A stretch of 64,000 bases of DNA from Protea cynaroides (lineage: Eukaryota > Streptophyta > Magnoliopsida > Proteales > Proteaceae), in NCBI GenBank assembly GCA_028583415.1, contig CM053270.1, positions 5,278,342 to 5,342,341 of the forward strand, in the 5' to 3' direction. This document shows, in pieces, positions 41,301-53,300 of this stretch. Each line of letters begins with the position of its first letter. Positions within the stretch are counted from its first letter, which is position 1. The notes beneath the pieces are model-generated. The model saw nothing but the letters and a program-made list of their open reading frames with translations, was not told the origin of the DNA and searched no databases. Made by a program: the position numbers and the translations under genes.

Positions 41301-44300
41301 CCTCCCAACAGGGAGACACGCGTCATCCCTTGCGTCTCCACGTGCCCGCTTACAGTATCCACCCTTAGAATACCTGACCACTGTGCATACAAGGCTAGGC
41401 CAACCTTCCATACAATGCCTATGTAACAGGCCCCGATGCCATGCCACGGTGCCATGCCTAGGAACAGATAACACCATGAGGAGTGAGGCACACCATCCCC
41501 TCTCAAGGTACCTCTTAAGCTTTTGGTAGTTTTTTAGAAGGAGACGTTCTCCATCCTGAATAATCATATTAGTATTTACGATAATGCCATTCGCCCATCA
41601 TGTGCACCACCCTTGCCCATGATGGCACACACCAAGCACACCAGCCCCACGCACTTGTAGCACACGAGCCCCATGCCTTAGCACACAGCCACACATGCAT
41701 GCTTCCGCTAGCACCAAGGCCAATCATTTAGGCCATCTAGCTCCACACATGCATGCCAATCATGTCACAAGACCATCACCGGACAACAGCCCTTGCGTGT
41801 GCATGACTTCTACCTCTTTAGGGAAAATTGGCGATCATAGCGACCCGTTGAGTGGCGCACCATGTGCGCTAAGGGAGGAAAGTAGAGGTTCTCATTTAGG
41901 TCGTGACATGATGCTCTAGTTAGGGGGGCACCTAGGGGTAGAGGTGTGTTGGGGCCATGTGAAGTAGGGTGATTTTTGTGTTGTATTTTGGTAAACTTTC
42001 TAATTGTATGGATCCATGAGGTTGATGTAACTTTTTGGGTTTTGGGTTCTCTTCGAGATTATGCATTAGATTGTCTATGTTCTACTTTGCACCCACACTT
42101 AAAAAGAAAAGAAAAGAAAATACATAATTATGTTTGTGATTCATGTTATGAACACAGCTTTACACGTTGATTTGGAACATTCAATTGATGGAATCTATTA
42201 AAGCTTCTGTTCACTGTTTTTCTGGATTGAAATGGTTACTTTTTGTTTTGCCATAGCATCTGAGGCATTTTGTCTTCACAACAAGTGGACCCATTTCCAG
42301 TTGTCTCCTGTCTCCAAAATTGGAACGAACAATTAAATTTCATTTTTAATGAACTTGAACGGTTTGGACTTCTAGTTCTATTGGTTTCAATGTTATATTA
42401 ACATTCCACTAAGAAATTATGTGACTCCTATTATGAATATAAATTCTACGGGGCTTCAAAATAAAAAAATTTCATTCCTGCCTCTAGCAAATAGTATTGA
42501 TTTCATGTTCCCTATAATTTCCATATATTAAATAGAAAATGGCAGTTGTTTAATGCCTTCCAGCCTCTTCCCCTGCTTATATCTTTGTCTGATTGGGTCC
42601 AGATGATTGAAGGAGTACAACCTTTCCACCCTATTCCCCCAGAAGAAGCTGCTAAAATGATCTGTTTGGAAGGAAAGAGACCCCCATTAAAGGCGAAATC
42701 AAGAAGTTATCCTCAAGACCTCAAAGGGTAAGCTAATTTTTTTAATTGTAAAGTCCACCGAATTTTCTGTCAGCTTCTGTTATTATTCTGTTTTGCATGT
42801 TTTCAAATGTCTGAAATCATAACCAAAGCCCTTCTCATAATTGACCAAACTTTTGTGAAACCGTAGGAAAAAAATAGAAAACCAAAATATAAAAAGTTAG
42901 AGAACAAAAAATAGTTGATTTTACACAGTGATTAGAGAAAATGTAAAGCAACAATGTCAGAAACACTTCAGAAAATGATTTAGATTGAAATGTTGAAACG
43001 ATTCAAAGTTCAATATACTTCGAAAGATTAACCTGCAACCATAGTTATTTGCATACCAGTCACTATATTTAAGGATTTTAATTTTTGAATTAGACCTCAC
43101 TTCAGAGATGAAATTTACTTCTGCTAGTGTATTGTCAATGTTTGTTTTGAGTCAATTATGAAAAAAAAAAAAAAAAAGAAGAAGAAGAAGTTCGTTTTAA
43201 GTGTGGGTGTAATTACTTTTATTTTCTCTTTGTTTGAATGTGTTATGGACTATTCTGATCTATAAAACAGGGTTTAGATGATGTAGACATTCCCTAATGT
43301 TTGGTACAATGTCGACCTAATACATTTTGGGGCTTTATTCTTGTGGCACCCTTAATTCTTTTTATTATTAAATATTTTCCGGTCTCTATTTCTTGTTTGA
43401 CTGGAATTCCGTTGATGCATGTAATTTGTTTGTTCATGAAGGCGAAGTATACCCTTGTATGAAACAAACTTGCAGCCATAAACAATCTCGTAATGTTCAG
43501 CTATGCAAACCAAAAGGCAGTGCTATAGCTTCTCAAAAATTGACCTCCAATTGGCCAAAATGGAATGTTTGTCCATGTTATTAAATTCTTTCAAGGTATT
43601 TGACTAATTCACAATCAGGATGTGTCTAGAAAATTGCATGGTATCTTGGAACTAATGGCATAAAAGATCTGATTCCCTCTAGTTCATAGAGACTGTCCAT
43701 ATATTCTTTTTCTCAAATATCTACTATAAATCCACTTCACTCATATGCCTTCTTTTTTCCTAGCCACTCGCCATATCAACTTTATGATGCATGCCATATT
43801 TACCTCATTGACTCTCCGAAGGCCCAAGCCACCTTCCTCCTTAGGTAGGCCCATCCAATGAAATGGAAAATTTATTGTTATTAGCACCTTTCACAGAGAG
43901 CACTTATAAGGCTTTCAAGGATAATCGATCTAGGAAGACCAAATACCTTGGTCCAATATAAGTAGGAACTTTGCATGACCGATCCGGCAAGCTCCAATCT
44001 GCCTGCAAAGGATAAAAATCTAGCCTTCTAGAGTTGAAGCCTTTTTTCTTAACCTGTTGAGAATTGGAGAACAATGATGAACTGACATTCTATAAGATGT
44101 CAAGGAGAGGCCAAGATAAGTAACTGGGATACTTCCCAATGGAAAATCCACAATGCTTCTAAGATTTTCACGACATGACTCCTTGATGCCAACAAGGAAT
44201 ATGAGAGATTTATGCTTATTTATGGACAAATCTGACAAAGAGTTGAAAGATAAAAGCGCATCAGATATAGAATTGAGAGACTTTGCATTACCTTTTGAGA

Positions 44301-47300
44301 ATATCATAATGTCATATGCAAAGGCCAAATGAGTGAGATTGATATCCTTACACTGGGGAAAGAAATCAATAAGGTTTTGTTGAGCACTGATTTGGAGGGA
44401 ATTAGACAGACCTTCCAGGACAAGAGTGAACAGAAGGGGAGATAAGGGGCATCCTTGCTGATGGCAAAGAGAGATCTTCAACACATTCAAATCAAATACC
44501 CCTCTTTGCTGTAGGATCTTATCACAGTCCAACCCAAATTTAACCTTTAACAACAAACAAGAATTATTGATAATCTCACATCTGACTATAAGAATGCCTC
44601 AAAATTTGTGATCCTTGATCCTTAGGATATGAGGAACAATGCCTTAGAAGATGAACTTGATCCAACGGGTGGAATCGAAACCAATCTTTCCCGAAGGTCT
44701 CGAATAGGTATTTTAACAAGTAGAAAAATTTACTTATCTCAGAATCTAGCCGTTGGAATGTCTTCAAACTAGGAGGGGAAGTACTCTAGGATGTGCTTGA
44801 TAACGTACACAAATTTAAAAGTGATCCAACCATGGATGAAGAAGTTATGAATTTTTAAAAAACTACTATCATCTGAAAACGGGAATGAATAGAATAAGAA
44901 TTTCGGTTGAGTCTCACAACCAGTGAGACTCGTTGTGAGACTCAAGTTACTCAACCAGAATTTTTTAATAAAAAACTCTAGCAAACTCTACTGCCAGCAT
45001 CTTCTTCCTCTTTATTTATAATGGTAAAAGGAAATACAAAAGATAGAAGGACTGATTCCTAGAAGGAATGTCTAAAAATAAAAAGAGAAACTTTCCTTTA
45101 TAACTTCTAGGAAAGTTTCCAAAACAAATAACATCTATGACTGATTCATATGATAACCAATTTTAGGAAACAAAACAAATTTAGGAAATAAAACTAATGA
45201 CTAATTTTAAGGAAATAAATCTAACTTTTTTGAATTTAGGAAGAAGACAACTTTCCAAAAATTCTGTTGGTACTGTTCACGTGGGCAGTACCATGAACAG
45301 TATTCTTGGCTTTTGGGGTTTGGCTTTAGGCTGGTTCCATGGACCAATTCTTGGACTGCATCACTTGCCTAATAACCTGCTAGCATTGAATAACCAACTG
45401 GACTGTCATTGACCAGAACTAAGAATCTCGTAGAAGAAACACATTGTAGAATCCTTTGGGAGAAACGATTAGGAAAGTTCATTCTAGTAAGGACTTCCAT
45501 AAGAAATTCCCATCTTACATTATCATAAGCTTTCTGGAGATCAATCTTTGAGATAGCAACTGGACAGTGATTTCTTTTGTCAAATCCCCTGGCAAGATCA
45601 GTACATATCATGATATTATCTACAATATTCCGCCTTTCAATACAAGCTGATTGATTTGGGCTAACCAAACCACCAACCACTTCTTTCAACCTGAGGGCTA
45701 GGAGGTTGGTTATGATTTTGTAAATGATGCTACACAAGGAAATTGGCCGAAAATCAGCAATAGAACACGCCCCCTTCTTATTAGGAATAAGGCATAAGAA
45801 GGTTTGTTAACTTCACTCTTATCTGACCAGGGTTAGAAAAGAAACTTCTAACTGCCAAGAGAAGATCAGCCTTGATAACCTCCCACACAGCAATTAAAGA
45901 TCCCATACTAAATCCATCTGGACCAGGGTTTTTTGGGCTTTTATGGATTTCACAACTTTTAAAATCTCGTCTTCAGAAGGGAGTGAAGCCAACCTAGAGA
46001 TTTGATCTGGATACAACTTTATCAAACAGATCTAAGGGCACACTTTGATGGGAGGATAGAATTCTAGAGCAGTACATTTTATAGAAATAGTCTTTTGCTA
46101 TCTGCTTGATTCAAAAACATCTTTTATGATTTTGCCACCCACAGTCTGCAAGGAAGATATATGGTTTCGGTATTGGTTTGCTTTGACTGATTTATGGAAG
46201 AAGCCAATATTTCTGTCTCCCTGTTTCAACCAGTAGTATCTGGACTTCTATTTATAGAAACTCTCCTCTTGAGGCACCAGCGAAGCCAGCTTTAGAGATA
46301 GTTCCTTTTTTGCCTCAGCGAGGGTACCATGATTACCCGAAGTTTGCAATTGGAGCTGAACAAAATTCAGCTGATTTCTGCAGTCCTTTACTGCACTCGA
46401 AATATTACTGAAAGTTCTCTTGTTTCAAGTAACAAGAGCCCACTTAACCTCTCTCAATTATGAGCAAATCTGATTAAAGGTTGATAAGGGTCCAGGGGTA
46501 TCACACCCCAATTCTGGACTAACCAGTGGTGTGATGAACCGTCATGAGAACCAACGGTTCAAATCAGGATCTCGTATAGGCCATACCCATTCGGTTAAAC
46601 CAAATACATCCTACAAGCATAATCAGAGTAAATAAACGATAGTGAAAATCTTTATTAATAATGAACTGAGTATCTAACAATGATAATAAATAATTATATC
46701 CAATTATTCCCAAGTAACTCAAGACATAAAATAAAATAATCAATTACATTTTCCGCTAATCAAGAATAACTAAACTAATAAAAAACACATTGATCGCACT
46801 CGCATGACGGATCATGCGCTTCCTCCATAACTTTTATGTCCATGGCCGCTACGTGTCCATACATCGGCACATTCATATAATCTTCTATGGTAAGACTGAC
46901 ATCAACAACTAAAAATATTAGATGTCGAAAGGGTGAACACACATCACGGCTTAGTGAGCAAATAAAACAATGCTCAAACATATGCTTGCATTCAATTCAT
47001 ATCTTTGGTCTGGTTTTTAAGTTTGCAATGTGCTATAGAAAGGTTTGGTGGCCACCGCATTTCTATATACGGGTGTGTGAATCTGTCCCATGGATCAACA
47101 CCATTGTCGTCCCACAAGCACCTACCATAAAATAAAGATAGAGCTAAAGTGTCTGGATCACACACCGTCAATACTTCCCCTGATGCCTTACCCATACCAA
47201 CACGTAAGCCTCTATTAGCGAGGGCTTGCAAACTGGGCTCGCAACTAACCAATCCTAATGCCATCCAATGTACCCAAGGCTTCACCTCAGCATTCCTCAA

Positions 47301-50300
47301 TACGTCCATAGAGATAGAGCTAAGGCCCCTCGACAGAGTTAAGACCACACAGTCCGAGACCACCTCCCCTGATGCCCTACGACGTAATAGTTCTGCTAAG
47401 GTAATGGCGATACGACGATGTCAGTGGGTAAGACTTGAATAAAGATAGAGTTAAGAGTCTGGTAACCAGGCTGAACCACAATGCCACGTCCTCCCCCTGA
47501 TGCTCCACTCGCATCCAGCATACTAACCACGCACAATCACATGCTTATTCCTAGCATCATCATCGTCATGTTATAAATAGACAAATAAATATGCATGAGC
47601 AGAAATAGCAGTAATATTGGATGACATGTGAGATGCACATTACAAACAAGCAAGCATAGAATCAATCATGGTATTGGACACAATAAAATAAAACAGTTTG
47701 TTTTTATCTAATTAGTTTAGGTCTTATTTCCTCACCTTTAACGATGTTCGATCTTCTCCAAGCTTTGTAAATCACTTTTGAACCACTTGGAAACCTAGAA
47801 AATTTATGGATTCTAAGTTAGGGTTCAAGTTCACCAAGCTACAGTAGTCAAAAGTCTAATTCAGGGTCAAACAGACTTCCAGATGTTGTGTGGTCACAGG
47901 TGTGGCTGCACCTGTGGTCTCAGTTTTTGCGACCACAGGGTGTGTGGTCGATACGTGTGGTCGTGCGACCACACATGCGACCATACCCTCTCTAGGACCT
48001 TCCCGAGAGCGTGTGGTCGATCATGTGAGCCTCGTGTGGTCGACCATAGCTGCGACTACACGAGTTTTGGTCAAATTTCACTCTCAGTCCAACCCCTTCA
48101 TGATTCGATTCCTTGGTTTATCATTAGAGTCTTTCCTATGATTGATCTATGTCCTTAAATTCATAATTTTACATAATTATTTACCCTAACCTACTCTCCA
48201 TGGATCTCTCTTGAGTTTTTGTCCATGGGTCTTATGGTTTGAGATCCTACTTTGATTCAACATCTCAACTACGATGGAAGATCCTATTCTGGATGTTCTA
48301 CTACTACAGAGAAAGGTTCCATACCTTAAGTTTGTTAGAGAAGTAGAGCCTTCTCTGCAACTCTTCCTCCTAGCCTTCCTTCTCAAATCTCCTTCTCTTT
48401 CTCCTTCTTTTTCTCTCTTTCAATTTGAGTTCTAAAAGAGTAGGAGAGACCATGGGACGTCCTTAATATAGAGAAAAACTTTCCATATAGAGTCCCAATC
48501 TAACTAGGAAAGAGATCCCTTCATTTAGGAAAGTTTCCAAAACTCGGAGTCGGTCATAACATCTTGCGGTCGCAGAATCTATCGACTACACGTCCCAAAT
48601 ATGCCACCACACGTAGTTTTTCAAGTGGTCGCATATTTCCCTAGGTGTGGTCGACCATACCTGCTCAGGTATGCGACCACACACTCCTAATTAGCTGATT
48701 TTGGGTCGATTTATGTACCTAGCCTTGTGGTTCCTTCACACACTTGGTTCGCTTGGTCTGACCATGATAGGAAGACCTGATATGACATGGTAAGACCGGG
48801 TTAGTAGAGTGCGGGTCTTACAAGGGGAGTCCTTTCCGAAGCTTCTTTCACAACCATCTAAAATTCTTCCTGGTCAGTTCACATGTTAAAAAATCTAGAA
48901 GGCTTGGGACCGAAAAAGGTGTAGGGGGATATAGTGCATAGTTGTCCAGGCGACAAGGTGATCCAAAGTGTTTGAGGCCATCTTAGGCGTTTAGGCCCCT
49001 AGGTGACGAAGGCGTTTCCAGTGTATTTTCTTTTATTTCTAAAATATCAATGCTATATTAATATTTACATATATGCAGTATGCTACATAAAAAATCAACA
49101 TTTAAGGCATAACCTAATTAATGTGAGAAAACAACAAATAATGAATAAACTATAGGACATAAATAAACATATTTATACAAAAAAATACAAATCAGTAAAC
49201 TAAGAAGTTAGAACAATTTCATGGACTGGTTACACATAACCTTCAAATCTTTGAATAGTCGTTGTAACCATAGTAGCTCGCATATTCCATGCGCCATTGC
49301 TCTGTATTCTGCTTCTGCACTGGATCAAGCAACTACATTTTGCTTCTTGCTGCTCTAGGTTACTAGATTGCCACCCAAGAATGTGCAATGACCAGAGATA
49401 GACTTACGATCAGGACATCCTGCCCAATCTGCATCAGTATAAGCCTCCACCTGGATTTGTTTGAAATGGCATATGCTTCCATTTTCAGAGGGTCATTAGG
49501 AGATAATAGGATTCCTCTTCCAGGGGCTGACTTTAGGTAGTGCAGTATCCGATAGACAGCTTCCATATGTGTAGAGTATGGGTCATGCATAAACTGGCTT
49601 ACCAAATTAACTGCAAATGCAATATCTGGCCGTGTATGGGCAAGATATACGAGTCTGCCAACAAGTTTCTGAAATCTTCCTTTGTCTTCTGGTGTGCCTT
49701 CTTTTGCCCTTAGCTTGGTATTGGGATCGAGAGGAGTATCACAAGGTCGAGCCCTAAGTAACCTGTTTCTGAGAGAAGCTCAAGAACATACTTTCTTTGA
49801 GACAGATAGATGCCTTTTGCAGATCTGGCAACTTCAATCCCAAGAAAGTACCTAAGTTTGCCAAGGTCTTTGATCTCAAACTCCTTCCTAGAAATGCTTT
49901 TAGTTTCGTGATTTCATCATTGTTATTGCCAGCAATGATGATATCATCTACATATACAAGTAAGACAATAAAGTATAGTCAACATTGATTTGAACATAGC
50001 CAAATGCTACTATAGCTTTATTAAATCTTCAAAACCATACTTTAGGGGATTGTTTTAGACCATAAAGAGATCGCTTCAACTGCAGACTTTTCCTTGGCTT
50101 TTATCATTTGTGAAACCCGGTGGGTAGTCCATATAGACATCTTCAGTAAGTTCTCCATGAAGGAATGCATTTTTGCATCTAACTGTTGCAAGTCCCAGTT
50201 GTGATATACAACACAGGACAGTAAAACCCTGATGGTAGTCATTTTGGCCACTGGAGCGAGGGTTTCTTGGTAGTCAATCCCATATGTTTAAGTAAATCCC

Positions 50301-53300
50301 CGTGCAACCAATCTAGCCTTGTACCAATCAATAGTCCCATCTGGTTTTTGTTTCACTGTAAAGATCCACTTGTATCCTACTGACCTTGATCCTGCAGGAA
50401 GTGGAACAAGATCCCACGTACCATTTTTCTTCAGAGCCCTCATTTCTTCCACCGTTGCAGCTTTCCACCTTTCATCCATAATTGCATCCGGCCATTTTTG
50501 AGGAATAGACACAGAAGAGAGCGAAGACACAAAAACACGGAAAGAAGGGGAAAGGGAGTCATAGGAAACATAATTGGAAATAGGATGTAGGGTGCAAGCC
50601 CTAGTTCCTTTTCGAAGTGCAATTGGAAGATCAAGATCAGAAGAAGGAGTAAGTTCTTTACTAGAAGAAGGCTCAGTAGACTTAGTTTCTGGATCCAGGG
50701 CTAGCGAAGGGACATGTGCAGGAGTGGTAGTGGCCTTTCATTGCTGGTCTTTGGCATGGCTATAAACTTGCAGAGGTGGCTTGGTGGTTGGATGGTGCAG
50801 TTGTATCAAGCACTTGTTCTTGGACTATTTCGTACATTAGGGATATCAGGTGCATCTTCAACTGTCTGTGTCTCCCCCTGAAGAGGAGCCTGATAATAGG
50901 AGAGATGTTCATGAAAAATGACATCTCTACTAACAAGGACCTGACGAGAGGGAGGATGATAACACTTGTATCCTTTTGTATTGCAGAATACCCTAAAAAT
51001 ATGCACTTTAATCCACGTGGATCAAGCTTGTCAGGGGAACGATTGTTACGAGCATAACAAAGACAACCAAAGACTCTAAGAGGAAGAACAAAATCAGAAT
51101 TTCCAAGTAAGATGTCCAAGGGAGCCTTGTTGTCTAAAAATCGAAAAGGAAGGCGGTTGATCAGGGATGCTGCAGTGAGGACAGCATCACTCCAGTATTG
51201 AGCGGGAACATGTCTCTCAAACATTAGTACTCTAGCTGTTTCGAGTAAGTGGCGGTTCTTTCTTTCAGCGACTCCATTCTGAGCAGGAGTGTCCACACAA
51301 CTTGTCTGATGAATTATCCCGTTAGCAGCTAAGTATTGCTGAAAAAATCCTTCAAGATATTCCTTACCATTCACTACGGAGCATCTTCAACTGAGTTTGA
51401 AACTGCGTCTTAATCATATTGTGGAAATGGCGGAAGCATGCAAATACCTCATTTTTTTGATGCATCAAATAGACCCATGTAGTACGAGTGTGACAATCAG
51501 TAAAGGTTACAAACCACCAGAAATAGAGATAGTCCGTGTTGGATCCCAAACATCAGAATTGATTAAATCAAAGATACAAGGACTTCTCGAAACAGAAGGT
51601 AAATAAGAAATACGAGCCTGTTTGGCCAAAAAACAAGCCTCACATAATAACTCATCTTTATTACATTGTTTAAAAAATTTTGGAAAAAAATGAGATAAAA
51701 TAGCAGAAGAGGGATGCCCAAGACGGCGGTGCCACTGTTGAAGGGTACTGACTGCGGAATGGGAGGAAGGTACTGAACAACCATTGTTAAGCAAGTATAG
51801 GCCACCCTGCACACTACCATGTCCAATCGTCTTCCCGTTCTCCAGATCCTGAATCACACAATAGGTAGGAAAAAATGTTACTTTATAATTTAGAAACTTT
51901 GTAAGACTACTAATGGAGAGTAAATTTGTAGATAAATTAGGAACATGTAGAACGGAATTCAAATCAAGGGAGGAAGAACAGTGGATGGATCCAATTCCAG
52001 ATATAGGAGAGAGGGATCCATCAGTGACCTTCACAGTATTATGCATAGTTGTCAAGGCGACAAGGCGATCCAAGGCGTTTGGGGCCATCCTGGGGCCTAG
52101 GCGCTAGGAGCCCGCTTCAGCGTTGCCTAAGCGACCAAAGGCGTTCCCAATGCATTTTTTTTATTTCTAAAATATTAATGTTTATATATATGCAACATTC
52201 TAAATAAATAATCAACATTTAAGACATAACTTAATTAATATGTGATGTTGACCCAAGTTTACTAATGTACACTAAGACCTGGGATTGTGTCTAGAGTTAA
52301 GTAAACAATTATTTATGACTAACATTTGCGTACTTTTAACGAATTTGATCGGAGCGTAACTCCTTTAATATAGTTCGATTCAAGTAATCTCGGTCGTTGC
52401 AAAGCTAGATAATCGGCTTTCCAACAAATCCGAGATTGCTTGAATCCAAATTATAATGAAGGAGTTACACTCGGTCAAACCTTGTTCGAATACGGGAATC
52501 TGTTTAAAGTCGTCCGAATGTAAATTATTTTTTGGGCATCAAAGCAAAAGATTATTTTGGCGCACTCTTGGTTTTATTTTTTTTCCTTCTGGAATTTGAA
52601 TTTTAGACTATTTTTATTGGATTCAAATAGGGGGGTATTTGCTTATTTATGAATAATATCTTAAGTAAATGAAATATAAAATTAAAAAAACATTTACTTA
52701 AATGATATTAGTCATAAATAAGCCGCCTGATAGCTTTGATAAATGTTGTTCTGTCGGCTGGGCGACCCAGGCGCCCTGGGGGGCGCCCAGGCCTGTACAA
52801 ATCGCCTGGACGCCTAGGCGTCAGGTGACGCCTTGACAACTATGGTATTATGTCCAGAAGAAGGAGAGTATAAATAAAAGGACTCAAACGAGCCAGTCAT
52901 GTGGTCAGTGGCTCCAGTATCTATAACCCAAGGGCTAGAGACAGAGAAAACACAATGACCATCATGGGAAATACCTGACTGAACAAAAAAAGAACCTAGA
53001 TTGGTAGATGCAGATGTGGATGATTGATTTGTAGTCACAGGAGGTAGTCGAAGGAGATGCCGGAGAGTCTGAAATTCTTGTGCAGAGTTGTGGCAAAGGA
53101 CCAGTGGGAGGACTTGCTTGGGTTTGATGTGCCTGAGGTGCGTGGGAGGACTTTGCCTTGTGCATACCTTTTTCTCGGTGTTTTGCTTCAAAATCTGCCG
53201 GTTTGCCATGAAGTTTCCAGCATGTGTCTTTGGTGTGCTAAAGCTTTCTACAATACTCACATTTGATAGCATCACGGGAAATAGGAGGACTCTTGTATGT

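Larger units (their letters stand above)
43700..48936 (-). mobile_element. L1-type LINE, degraded, interrupted by two solo LTRs
   Basis: Minus strand, from 48936 leftwards: an endonuclease-end region (GPKPSRFFNM*TDQEEF at about 48905-48850), then RT, then the post-RT region (GLPKEEGGLGLRRVNE near 43830). Solo LTRs at 46499-48822 and 44510-45363 split it. A hAT-1 end follows at 48937. The 3' tail is not clearly delimited, so 43700 is approximate. Confidence 0.75.

Noticed and set aside
47883..48158. Cys/His-rich frame resembling a zinc-finger protein
   Set aside because: The Cys and His codons come from repeated gtggtcg/tgcgacc motifs; spacing fits no zinc-finger pattern and it lies inside a solo LTR.
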